Part shown: positions 1-11,800 of the stretch, one piece after another
How positions within the stretch are numbered: the stretch's first letter is position 1
Layout of the letters: every line of letters starts with the position of its first letter
Assembly: GCA_003116995.1 (NCBI GenBank)
Contig: BDSL01000041.1
Location: forward strand, 558,001 to 622,000
Source of the DNA: Yamagishiella unicocca
Taxonomy: Eukaryota > Chlorophyta > Chlorophyceae > Chlamydomonadales > Volvocaceae
Length of the DNA: 64,000 nucleotides
Direction of reading: 5' to 3'
Position numbers and translations under genes: made by a program
Notes under the pieces: generated by a model
Told to the model about the DNA's origin: nothing
Seen by the model: only the letters and a program-made list of their open reading frames with translations
Databases searched by the model: none

Positions 1-241
1 GACTAAGCCATCACCCATGATGGCGCCGGCGGCGGCGCCGGCGGCGGCGGGCGGCGACGACGGCTCCGTGATTCGTGATTTCCCAGCAGCACCCATTTCA
101 CGGGTGCTTTCGTTACCATCCTCGCTTTCCCTGTTCCGCGGCGCAACGCCATTCGCGCCATGATGGTTGTTATCCGAAAACCTGCCCGCTGGCATCCTCA
201 TCGCCGACATCTCACCGCCACGAGCCGCATGTCGTTCTCAC

Positions 242-2722
242 CTGCTGGTTGCGCACTGCCACTCCCTTGGCCCTGTCCTTCTCGCCCTTCTGCCTCAGCG
301 CCGCCAGCTGCTTCGCGTCCTCCTCCTCGAGTGCCTGGTACTCCGCCTCCAGCTCCTCCAGCTCGCCGCCGGCGCCGGCGCCGCTGCGCGGCTGCTTTAC
401 TACCTTCTTTTGGGCAGCGATCTGCAGCTCCTCTTCCTCCTCGCCCCCCTCGCCCTCGTCTCCTTCCCCGCTGCCGCTCGCTTCCTCCAACTCCTGCTCC
501 AGGTCTGACCCCGACCCCGAGGCCAGACTGCCGTCGCTGTCCTCCGCCTCACCGTCCGCCGCCGCGTCGTCTTCCTCACCCTCCTCGGAGCTGTCGGCGT
601 CCCCGTTGGCAAGCTGCGCTGCGCGCTTTGCAGCGCCAGGCTTCAAACCGTTGCCTGCCGGGAGCCAAGCGTGGGCGATATTTACCGATGATGAACGCAG
701 CTGAGCCGTACGGCAAGCAAGTGGAGGTCGCGGACCCCGGTGGGAGATGCAGTGCAGAAGAACAGCAGCACGGCAAAGACGTATGCGATCCAGAAATTTG
801 CCAAACGGCAAATGTTCCTGAATGGATTTCGTCGGAAGGAGGTATGGAGCTGGGATGTTGCTCCCAGTCTTGCGCTAGGTACGTTGTCGACAGCCATCTG
901 GGATTCACTTGCCAAACGCCCCCCCTCCCTCCATGATGTTGCAATTCTGTTTCTTCGTTCTCTTTTCCCTTCCTTTCCACAGCCCCGACGGGAAGCCTCC
1001 ACAGGTTTGCCGGCAGTCCGTCCCAGTGCTCCAGCATGCGCCCACAAACTAGGCGTCTGCCGACCATGCACCGACTATCCTGTCCTTGTCGCGTCAACGG
1101 TTTTTATGCCCCTCCCTCCCTCCAATCCCTCACGTAGATCCGTAGGTCCGCCGAAAGCCACCAATTGTCGGTCTGCCCCGATCTAATCCGTAGTGTAGGC
1201 CGTGGTTCAGCACCCCAGCTGCCAGCCGTACCGTCCTTTCCCACCGCCCCATCGCGCACCTGCTGCAGCCGCTATGCGTCGTCCGCTGGGGCCCGCACGC
1301 CCCGCGGCCGCCAGCCGCTCCGCGCCATCCAACTCGTCCTCATCTCCCTCGCTGGAGCCCTCCTCCTCGTCATCGTCAAGGTCCAGGTCAACGTCCTCAT
1401 CTGTAGCATGAGAGTGCGGGACGTCCACAGGGCAGGGCGTGTTGGCACCGGCATTCCCTGCCGCGACACTACAACACGAGGTAACCAACACTACAACACG
1501 AGGTAACCAGCACGACGTGTGGTACCAGGTTGAGGGACGCATGGCCAGCATGGCCCATGGTCTATGGCCAAAGAGCATGACCCCGCCCCATCCGGAAGTA
1601 AACCGTAAGTATCCGTGAATCGCGTCGGGGCAAGAGAGCAGCCTGCAGAAGCGCACCTGCGCGTGGCCCCGGCTCTCTGGACACCACTCCCATAAGCCCC
1701 TTCCACCCGCCCCAAATGGTCCTTATTTCGGCGATACTACAGCGAAACATTGCCGGCCATTATGCAGTCGGCTGGCATGTAAGGAAGGCCCTTTCAGCCT
1801 CTGGGGCATCAAAATGTCTACGCTGGGCGCTGGACGTGGGGAGGTACGCACCATCGTCGTCCACGTCTGTGTCATCATCGTCTCCAGCTTCCATCCCGTC
1901 TCCGAACAGTGCCGCCCGCGATGACTTTCGGCCGCGGTACGCCGCGTCCTCGAGCACTATGTCACCGCGCAGCAGCATGGACTTCTCGGGTGCTCGCCTG
2001 GATGGGAGCCGTGGGATGACAGACGCGCGGGAATAACGTAACAAGCGAAACAGCCGCGAATATGGGTTTGGGCTGCGAGGTGTGACTGCGTATACCACGG
2101 CATGAGTGCGGTGCCCTTCGTTCTGATTCGCAAGTATCGAGTGCATCTCAAACCTCTTGCAAGTTGCGAAGGGGCATCGCAGCCCCTGTGTTTCGTGTGC
2201 GACGACAGCGAGGAGGCAGCGGGGTGGCGAGTGCGGGGATTGGGGCGGGGGGGGGGGGGTGGAGCCCTTTTTGGAGGATAAGGTCGGGGCAGTCAGTTTA
2301 GCCGAAAGGAATACGTATTTAAGCTAGTCCGTGCTCCGATATATCATCGTCGGGGGAATCAGGGCGGAAGGAAAGCGCCGCCGGTCGCCTAGCCGCCATG
2401 GCTGCCACACCCACGCAGCATACCGCGACGCTTATTTTCCTAGATATGTACACAAGGACCGCCGACACAGCATCCATTACGGCGGCAACGAGCTGCTCAC
2501 CGAGAGGGCGCCCGCCGTGCTTCTTCATACTCGTCATCCGAAGCGAGTTTCGCGTCGTCGCCAAGATCCAAGGCATCAGGGTCATGTTCTGCAGACCGCG
2601 AAATGCAATTCCTTAATACCTCCTATCGTAACGGACGATATCGCCGAAAACTTGCCTGATGCTGGTGCTGGATTGTACAATTCCGCTAACTCCTGAGCCA
2701 GAGACTTTCTTTTATTTCCCAT
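242..2722 (-). CDS. AATF/BFR2-like ribosome-biogenesis factor, N-terminal 285 codons (cut by left window edge)
   Basis: Exons in coding order: 2722-2656, 2588-2501, 1997-1852, 1400-1260, 654-242. The phases join without a break (67+88+146+141+413 nt = 285 codons). The protein starts MGNKRKSLAQELAELYNP, continues with an acidic stretch (DPDALDLGDD), then the family-like block YRGRKSSRAALF, long Asp/Glu runs, and ends the visible part with EKDRAKGVAVRNQQ at a GT donor. This order matches the AATF/Che-1/Bfr2 family, nucleolar proteins of the small-subunit processome in early pre-rRNA cleavage; the C-terminal TRAUB domain should lie to the left of the window. The first intron (2655-2589) begins GCAAGT and is a GC-AG intron that the reading frame requires. 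The 503-nt intron 2500-1998 holds a poly-G tract. Family call rests on pattern recognition; splice structure is strong. Confidence 0.8.
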
Positions 2723-4563
2723 ACTGGATTTAAGGCGTTAAGACAAAAGACGTTCGCTGGAGTCGCTTCGTTATCGGCACGTATACAACATCCCACGAAA
2801 TCCACGTTATTTAATAACAAGCCAAAGGAAACGCGTTGGACATAAACGGATACATACATTGAGCTCGTCAGTCATACCTGTCCCACTAATATTGTACGGG
2901 ATGCCGTACACTTCTTCCACCTGATTTTGCGAGGTGGGTATCCTAATAGCCTGTGGGAATGCAGGCGTCAGGTGCGAACGGTACATATTTCCCTTACTCA
3001 AAGTTGTCTAGTGGAACGGCGTGCCATGAAAAGGCCCCAGGGTCCGTCTGATTCTCTGGTACGTGGAGGCGCATTTGCATTTGTGCGTACAAATGCGTGG
3101 TCGTGGTCGTTCGGAGCGGGCCACTGTTGGCGGCGTATGGGCGCTATAGATGTACTATAAATTTCCATTGAAACTCGCACAGATCGATCGATAGCAGGCG
3201 CGTACTCAGTAGTGGTTACACGAGACCGGATCGGATTGAGCGGATTAGGGGAAAGCGCAGCAGACTGTTCCCAGCTCCCGCCAACAGCGGCCATTCCAAC
3301 ATGCTGTGAAGAACCTGCACGCAGAACAAGCAACGTTCATCATCAACCACTCCCTTGCGTTGGCTACAACGGCAGCGCATTCCTACTGCGGCAGATTCCT
3401 ACCATTGCTGCACTGCCGTTCACTGAAGAGGACCACCCCGAAACCGTGCCTCGTGTCACAAGCACCTAGGTGCAACCACAACTGGTTAGATCCCGGTCCC
3501 TCCGAAGTCCATGCCTCTTTCGGCAAAAAACGCTCATCTCGAAAGCATCGTCTCTAATGCGTGGTACGCAGGTCGCAATCGGTGTGGGAGTACCGCCGTT
3601 GCGCCTTTCACACCCTGCAATGCCTGGGACAAGGCCCTGTTCTGGCGGCATCCATGCCGGTGCCACATAACACGCGCCGGGGGTTGGGTTGCTGCTTGCT
3701 AGACAATACACACGGCAACGTCTCATCTACGAAGCGTTAGGAGGACACACAAGCTAAACTGCGACGCCGTCGCAAATAGTCTCGCAAACGGTTCAGATGC
3801 ATCGCCCCGGACAGAAGCACCGCAACGCCCGCCGCAGCAAAACCATCCGTCAACAACAATACCTGACGTCTGGCGCCGTCATCACACGCGTCAGTCAATG
3901 GTGCCCGAAGCTGCATGCTAATGCACCCGACGTTGTTATGGCGAAACCTAGTTAGTGTCATACGACTTCTTGTCGAAACATACAAGGTCAGGTGCTCATA
4001 ACGGGCAGGAGGCCCTCGACCGTGCAGGCTGAACCCGCGCCACACACCCACTTAGCAACTGCCGGTGTCCAGGCTGACTCATAGCGACCATGTCTGGACA
4101 GAATTCACTAGCCACCCATAGCGACCGACTGACTATCCTGTTTCCACCCGCGACACAAAGCGAAAACACCTTCAAACTTCGTCGCTACTGCTTTCCCCGC
4201 ACTCGGCCCCGCCAGGTAGGCACATCTCTAAGTCCCTGTCAGGTAGGTGCAGCTAAGTGGGTACATCGAAAAGTTAAGGGACCCTTCCACTGCAGCCCAG
4301 AGCGATGCAGCCAACGTCCAGCCCCGCCCAGCGGTGTCGCATTCGAGGTGAGCCAGCATGCCATCACGCGCGCGCCAGCCAATCACGCCGCTACTGGTGA
4401 TGTAGCGCGACAGGGCGACAGAAGGACCAAGCGCCACCACGGACCACGTGCACACAGCGTGAAACAAAGTTACGCTCTCACGGGGCCCCGTAACGCGCAG
4501 GGCCGCACGAGATGCGCGGATTGGGAGTCAGTCAGCCTGTCATGCTGGAGATCCGCGAGCCGC
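2723..4563. other. Intergenic: AATF-like promoter side and eRF1 3' flank
   Basis: Both neighbours are on the minus strand, so this 1.8 kb must contain the AATF-like 5' region and the eRF1 3' UTR. Short open frames exist on both strands, but none shows recognisable domains, consistent splice sites or a convincing composition. I see no repeat of note. Confidence 0.5.
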
Positions 4564-7500
4564 TTAGAAGTCATCATCGCTCCAGAGCGCATCGTTGCCC
4601 TCATCCTCCTCCACGTCCAGCTCCGCCAGGTTGACCTGTTCCATCATTGTTCCGGATTGTTCAGGCACGCCACATCGCAGTGGCAACCAAGGCGCAGGAC
4701 AGTTGCACTGCGCCCCGTCCCAGGGCCTGCAGCAAACGACATCCCTGACGTGCTCCCCCGCGTCATTCGCCCCCAACCAGAACAGCTACATGCCATACAT
4801 GACGTGATGCAGCTGCGTTGTGCACCCACGTAATAAGTCGTCGTATGATAAGCGAGCTCCTGAAGGCTCACCTGGTACCGCAAAACGCCGCCAATGCCAC
4901 CGAAGCCGCGGCAGAACTGTGACCCCTCCTGCGACTTGTTGGTCACGAACTCTAGCGTGCAGCCAAACTTTTTGTAGTTGTTCGCCAGCCATTCCAAGAG
5001 GGGCATCTTGTCTTGTACCTCCAGATCGCACCCCGCCTCCTTGTCCTTGAAGTGCGACGTGTCCTTGGCCTGAGAATCCAGGTTCAAGGGCCACAATGGA
5101 ATTGTTTATCAAATGCGTGGTGCTCGTCATCGGTTGCACCTCGCTCGACTGGGCAGTTCCAACCCTCACCCAGTCACATGTCGAGGCAACCACCGCACAC
5201 CAGCCTTGCCGCTCACCTGCTCGACATTCAGCAGCTTGATTTCTGCCTTCGCGGTCGAGGGGTTCATCAGCTCGTAGCGATCGCAGTCCAGGTTCTCCCA
5301 CACAATCAGGGTCTCCACAGCGCCCATCTCGAGGCACTGCATGGTGTCCTTCACTGAAAACACGAACTTGCCTGTGGCATGGTATCGCGTGGGGTTTGGG
5401 ATTCAGGCCACCTTGGTCCTCCCACCGTCCGTCGTGCATTGCGCATCCGCTCGCCGCAGGCACGTGGATGGCTAGAACTTATCCTTGTACACACGCTTTA
5501 ACTTTAACTGCAAGACTTCGGCTACAAACCCGACGAGCAACCCCGCGCCCAACTGGGACCCAATGGGACAAGACGCACACCTAAGGTGACATTGTCATCA
5601 GTCCTTCTTCACACCCAGACATGCGGCTATCAGCTCGCAGCCGCGACAGTCCTCACATCGGTCCTAACCCTTCGCTCATCCCAACTCCCCAATACCCATG
5701 ACGTCCAGATAACCAAGCCCCTGCTGACCTCGTCAACACTCACCCGAGTCCTGGCTGATCTCCTCGAAAAACCGCCCTATAAGCCGCTTCTCCTGCACGA
5801 ACTTCACGTTCGCAAGCATTTCCGATGACAGCTCGATGGCCTGGTTGAAGCCGTTTTCACCGCCTGCATGAGCCGTAGTTGGGAGGGAGCTCAGCTGCTC
5901 CGAGCAGACCAAACAATCACTTGCTGCCAGTGCTACATAAGCGCAAAGAGGCAACGCCTTGCTGCCGAGAGTCCCGCTGCTATTTCCTGAACTCTCAAGT
6001 TGTGCGGACGTGCGTGTGCCACCTGGCGTGTGATGCGGCCCGCCAATCAAAAAAGTGGGCGGGCCGTGTGCGACCAGTCGGACTATGATGTGGGGCTGGA
6101 GCCATTTGATCTCTCGCCACATGTAGGCGGGAAATTGGTAATCCGCCCCGTTTACATGATGAGCAACATGAGCATGTTCTGTACCTCACGACGTGTGGTG
6201 CGACCCATCCACTGCTGTGTTTGAAGGGACCGTGTGCGGTCGCGGGACTTGCTGTGGGGCTGGAGCCATTTGATCTCTCGCCACATGTAGGCGGGAAATT
6301 GGTAATCCGCCCCGTTCGCAACGATGAGCATGTTCAAGCGGTGACGCAGGTGCGGTGCTGTAGTTTTCAACATGAGCATGTTCTGTACCTCACGACATGT
6401 GGTGCGACCCATCCACTGCTGTGTTTGAAGGGACCGTGTGCGGTCGCGGGACTTGCTGTGGGGCTGGAGCCATTTGATCTCTCGCCACATGTAGGCGGGA
6501 AATTGGTAATCCGCCCCGAGTTTCTGGATGATGTCTTGACATGCCGACATGCACTAATGCCAAAGCCCGAAGCCCCATCAGGCCATGAGTTGCCTTCTTC
6601 TCAATCCCGTACAAACACAGCACGAGTGACAATAACGCATACAGCTTGGAAATCGCTGTTGGGACTGGCGGTAACCAGCAACCTACCGTACGACACGTCC
6701 ACCACGCCCAGAACCACGCCCTGTAGGCGAGGGTCGAACATGTCTGACTGGCTGAGCTCAGTCTTGAAGTCGGCTGATCCAGCCAGCACCAGGCCCGACA
6801 CGTTGGGCCGGTCGTTGGTGATGAAGAATTGCACCGCCATCTCGGCAACCTGCAGGGACCCGGCAGCAAAGCCACGGGGTTTGTAAACAAGACGGGCGGA
6901 CCAGGCCAACAACACAACAGCCCCTCGGGATATGCCGTACCATCTAACCCACGATGACCCCACTGCTCAGCAGTCCCGAGATACCGACTGTCGACCATAC
7001 ATGTTGGTTAGCGCCGGCCAGTCAGAGGGTTCGCAGCTCCCACAGAACGCTCTGGTGCTCCTCTGCGCCCGTACCTTGCGAACGTAGTTGTGCCGCTTCT
7101 CCACGCGCAGACGCGCGAAACGCAGCGCCGACTGACCACCACGGCCGTGCTTCTTCGGCAGGTCTACCAAGAACTTGTGGAGAATCTCGCGCGTGTTACC
7201 GCAGAGCGTCCCGAACAAGCTGCCGTTACCGTCCATGATGATGAACCCGTACCTACAGCACACAGGAGGTGCACACGATGAGCGTCCAAGGGCGCCTTTC
7301 ACCCCCCCGGTCCTTTCGCGTCAACGGTTTTTATTGCACCCCCCCCAGCAAACATGCCCCGGCCCCTGATGCTGTCGGACTCGCGCTGGTGCTCGCTGGC
7401 ATGAGCTGCATGGAGGGCATAGGAGTCTTAATGGTCGCACACGCACTTGTTGTCCGACTCCAACAGCTCGTTAAGCGCCTCGGTGTGGAACTTGTTGTCG

Positions 7501-8158
7501 CACAGGTACAGGGACGTGTTGATGGGCTTGAAGGGCTCAAAGTCAATGTTTACTTTCTTTTCCTTCCCGTCATCCGTCATAATAGTGCCCGTGTAGACCA
7601 CCAGGCCGTTCGGTGGCACCTGCGATGCGCGCCGCCGGCAACTAGTCAAGCTCAAATGTTCCAAATTCATGGGAGCTTGATGTCTGCGCTAAAGTAAAGA
7701 GAAACCTTTCACCCCGACCTTGGTGTAAAGCTTGAGGCGGTGCTGCGCTGAGGTGATGGCTGACAACACTGATAGACGGTTCACGCGCGACTTGATGTTG
7801 GAAGCCGTGCCATACTCATCTCCAAGCATTTTCTGGACACGGGCGACCTGCAGGGAAAGCCCTCGGACTCAACAATTGAGGCGTCTTGGGCCTGCCGCCA
7901 GCCGTGCGTACCTGATCTTTTGGGGGCATGATAAGGCTGATCATGCTAGTGCCGTTGCCTCTAGCCGCTTCAAGGGCCTTGATCAGCTGCATAATTGAGG
8001 CAGAACGCCGAGGGTGACCAGGGTGACCACGGGCGTTATGCAACCCGAGATTCGCGCGTTCAGCAGCCGCCAGCGCCGCTGCGACGCTCAGCTTTCCACA
8101 AACTCACCCGCTTGATTTTCCACATCTCAATATTCTTGTCTGTCTCAGTGTCACCCAT
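4564..8158 (-). CDS. ERF1: Eukaryotic peptide chain release factor 1 (eRF1), complete
   Basis: Ten exons: 8158-8108, 7986-7912, 7847-7719, 7619-7447, 7252-7075, 6849-6687, 5863-5744, 5371-5217, 5069-4872, 4635-4564. They give 437 aa with every phase consistent, the usual eRF1 length. Domain 1 has TASNIKS at residues 56-62 and YLCDNKF at 123-129 (YxCxxxF), which recognise stop codons. Domain 2 has GGQ at 181-183 in [15 protein letters not shown], which triggers peptidyl-tRNA hydrolysis. Domain 3, the eRF3 contact, includes [15 protein letters not shown] and [11 protein letters not shown], followed by an acidic tail ending LWSDDDF. It acts in the cytosol at the ribosomal A site. Exon 3 ends at AAG with a weak GTCGGG donor; a GTGAAA donor 6 nt later would add Val-Gly. 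Its start faces the PCYA gene across a 719-bp divergent region. Confidence 0.97.
6090..6520. repeat. Threefold repeat inside an eRF1 intron
   Basis: A block of about 61 bp (core GGCGGGAAATTGGTAATCCG) occurs at 6090-6150, 6254-6314 and 6458-6520, nearly unchanged. A second block of about 85 bp (core CGACCCATCCACTGCTGTG) precedes copies two and three, at about 6169-6253 and 6371-6457. The array lies in the 823-nt intron 6686-5864 and accounts for most of its length. It does not touch the exon edges. Confidence 0.9.
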
Positions 8159-8877
8159 TTTGGCTGCTCTCCTAACCCGCTGCTAGTTGTTTAAATGCAG
8201 CCCCAGGGCCAGAGGGCACCGTAAAGGCGCCGCAACAGTGAGGTGTATTTACTTATAACTATATAGCAGAGGAATTTATGGAAAGGTGGAGTTTAGTAGC
8301 GGTCGACTTGCAAGTACTCGTGCGCCATGGGTTGGGTTGGCCTCATCGCACCCCCCCCCCTACAGTATCGCTTTCTTCCGATTACCAAGGACAAATTATA
8401 TAACGGAAAACGCCTTTTCAGGTCACAGATAAATTACATCACATATCGTTTGGGTATGGGCTTGAGCGCAGCCGCCTCGCCACCAAAAATGTGCTGAAGC
8501 AGGCCCTTCCTCCTTTGGCCGTTGAATTCGCCTATAGTTGGCCATGTTACTCCAGCATAATGCCGGGAGAACGGCCGTACCGTCGACCGGCGGGAATGGA
8601 GCCCGGCTTAGCGTCGCGAGCGTCGGACCTCGGGCGCCATCGACTTCCACCCTGACCGCCAGCGGAGCTGTGCCACGTGAGTTATAACATGTCGACGCGC
8701 GACCGTCCCAGCGATTGATCACGATTGCCTTCCTCGACACACGTACCATCGCACCCTACCAAGTACCATCCTGCCCAGTACGCCACCCAGCTGCTCATCG
8801 CCGCACGCCCACGCCATGCCCTCTGCCAAGCTGCTGTCACGGGTGCCGCCTGCGGAGCCTGCGCTGGCGCCACTGAT
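8159..8877. promoter_or_regulatory. Divergent 5' region between eRF1 and PCYA
   Basis: The eRF1 start codon (minus, 8158) and the first in-frame PCYA ATG (plus, 8878) are 719 bp apart, so both promoters must lie here or overlap. The middle, about 8240-8420, is AT-richer than the flanks and has a poly-C run near 8350. No TATA box can be assigned with confidence. Confidence 0.5.
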
Positions 8878-11800
8878 ATGCGACATGCATCCCTGGCCCG
8901 ACTTCCGGCTTCCGGCACGCACTCACGCAACCCACCCTCTACCCCGCACCCCGTGTTACCGCCTTACCACGGCCTACATAGCCCTTGCCTGGCACGCTCT
9001 GATCACAGAAGGCGGCGCATCAAGGAACCGTTCCCTCCAGGCCACTGCCCCACAGGTCAGCATACCCCTGCCGCCAGCGGGCGCGGCGCCGCCATCCGGC
9101 CACGCGCTGCCTCCGGCGGCGACGACGCCTACGCTCCCCCCTCCACCTCCGGCGCCGACACGCCGGCGGTGGCGGATGCGGGGCCACGCGCCAGCGCCGA
9201 CCCATCGGAGGGCCCTTGGAGCCCTGAGTACATCCTCGAGATGGTACGGCAGCAGGAGGCTGAGGAGGAGGAGCGCCTAGGAGAGGAGCTCACCCGGGAG
9301 TTTAAAGAGGATCCTGAGGTGCGGGGGACAGGATTCTGGATCCGCTGCCGTGGGTTGGGGGATGACAGGGGAAAGAGAAGGGTTTGGAGACCAGCAGCAC
9401 CCTCCCTGGACCACCAAAGTGCGGAGGCGGCCTGCCCTCGTAGCCGGTCTGCACTCCTGCGGGTTGCGAAGGTGTGATGGGGGGCATTGCGTTGCGTACG
9501 GCACCGACACGTGGTGCTCTTGAAGATGAGTGTTCGGGCTGGGCGAGCCGGCTCGGACCTGACCAGGTTGCGAGGCGTGACAGTGCCGTACGCCTTGCGC
9601 GTCGGATTGACGCAGGTCTTGCGGCATCCCACGGGTGGCATGGGTCCTCTTGGGGCGGAGGGGCTCGCATTTGAACGGAAGGACGGCTGAGCCGCAATTG
9701 CTGGTCACTTGGGGCGAGCCGGGCGGCTAGGGCCGTTCTGGTTTCTGAGGCGGCGCGCGGACGCCGCAGTTAGGGCCGAGGGAGAGCATTTTTTGGAACG
9801 GCTGGACGAGCAGCGCAATCCATGGCTGCCGGCACGATACCACGAAATGGGCACAACTCAAACGGCATCGTCATCCTAAATACTTGCCGCAATTCAAGGG
9901 AATATTATTAATATTATTACGGGAAGAATGCCAAAACGCTGCTTTTGCGTCTTTCCTGTCATGTTTCGGCACACGCAGGGGCTGTACGACTACGTGGACC
10001 GGGCGTACGACGAGGGCGGCAGGCACGTCTACACGCCCATGACGTCAATGCTGGTGCGTTGTCTGCGCGTAACTGCAAGCGTACACACTGTCGGATCGGA
10101 CTCACAGGCGCAAGGGGCTCACAAAAGCGAGGGCACGGCGCCCTCTCACATACCTGTATGTTAATCCATCGCGATGAGGCAAGAACACACGAAATTAATC
10201 AGGCCCGAAAATGAAATGTGTATATGTGTAACAGTGTGCCGGCACCGGCGCGGACAATACCCTCCCAAGCATTGCTTCCACTGCTCCGAAGGGAGGCAAG
10301 GCATGTATGTGGCGATGTTCTTCCTCCCGTGCACATGCGTCCGCGGCTTGTTGCGGGCCAGGGCTCACCGACATGCGTGCGTGTTTTGGCGCAACGGCGG
10401 TACCTGCGCCCCGCCTGCGCAGGAGGAGATGACGGGCGTTCCCACCGTGGGCTATCCGGCCGCGATGGCGAACGACATGATTGGCATGGGCAGTTGGCGG
10501 CTCAAGGTGCGCGACCGGCCGCTGCACGGCTCCATCAAATGGCAGGCACCGACAGGCACCGGTAGCATTGTTGCCGGGCCTTGTAAGACAACCATAACCT
10601 CCAGTACGCACAGTAGCATCTCCTGGGACCGTTGGGACGCCCTGTCGCCCACTTCCCAATAACCAGCCCGCAGCTGCGTTCGCCGTCGAAGCGGCTGTGG
10701 GCAGCTGCGTTGCAATGCGATTGTCGAGCCCAGCATCGTGGGCCCCCACGTCTGACTCGCGCCCCGCCCTTCTTACGCCGGTGGGGTCCTTCCGCGCCCA
10801 GGCCTTCGTGGACCCCATCATTGAGTTCATGGTAACACGCATCGAGGGCTGCTGGCGGGAAATCCTGGAGACAGGTACGTTCCTGACTCTGGCAAATTCG
10901 GGTTCCCCGACCATGGCAGCCTTTGGCAGTGTGTTTTGTTTTTCCTTCGCGGTCAGGCCCGGGCTGGTGGTTTTCAGTCTGGGAGCATGGGTTGTGTACA
11001 GGGTGCCGGGGAGCGCGGCTTCGGTTCGCTTCGGGGTCGATCGCCGTGCGACGGCGCTGGAGAGGGCCTTGGGCGGTAGGAGCACCTACGTGGAGGCGGT
11101 GGTGGGCGCCATCACGCCGCCTGCTGCCGCCCTGCTGCCCCCGTCTTTCGCAGACCTGTGCCTGTACCCACGGGAAAAGTGGAAGACGCCCGGCTGGGAC
11201 CTGGTGGACAGCCAGGACCCCCACCGGGAGCTGGATGGCTTCTCATACGCGGACATCCCGGACCCGGAGAAGGGGACGGAGGGGTGAGAGGCGGCCGTGG
11301 GAAGGGCGCGGCGTGGGAAGGGGTGAAGTTGTGGTACGGCGCCGAGGCTGCCATGGTGCGGGCCGCAAGCGCGAGGTAAGGGCGCCGCGTGTGTTTGAGG
11401 TCAGGGTGGCGGGTCCGCACGACGATCGGGGGCCGAGGCAATGGCCGCAATTTCGAGGCAGAAGGAAGCAGCAGGGAGCAGCTGCAGAAGGAAGTCCCAG
11501 GGCGCTGTGACGACGCTCCATTAAAAGCGTGAGCGCTTAGCTGGATAGTCGGTGGGACTAGCTGATGGGACCCGCTGTGACCGGACGATGCGGGCCCTAT
11601 GTTGGGCCAGGTATCGAGATGCAGCCGGGTTTAGGGTTCAGCGTGTCGAGCGGACGCGGCGACGTTTGGGGAGTGATGGATCGGCGGGCGCGGTTCGTCG
11701 CGTTCTGCTGGTTGCAAACCCGCAAACCCTAAAACCCTTATCCAACCACCCCCTGATCCCGGCTGCGGCGACCGCCCTCTTATTGCGCGCAGCTACCCTC

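Noticed and set aside
8725..8877. Extension of PCYA exon 1 upstream of 8878
   Set aside because: The frame is open but begins at a TTG; the first in-frame ATG is 8878. The ATG at 8816 is in another frame and no splice joining it in phase was found.
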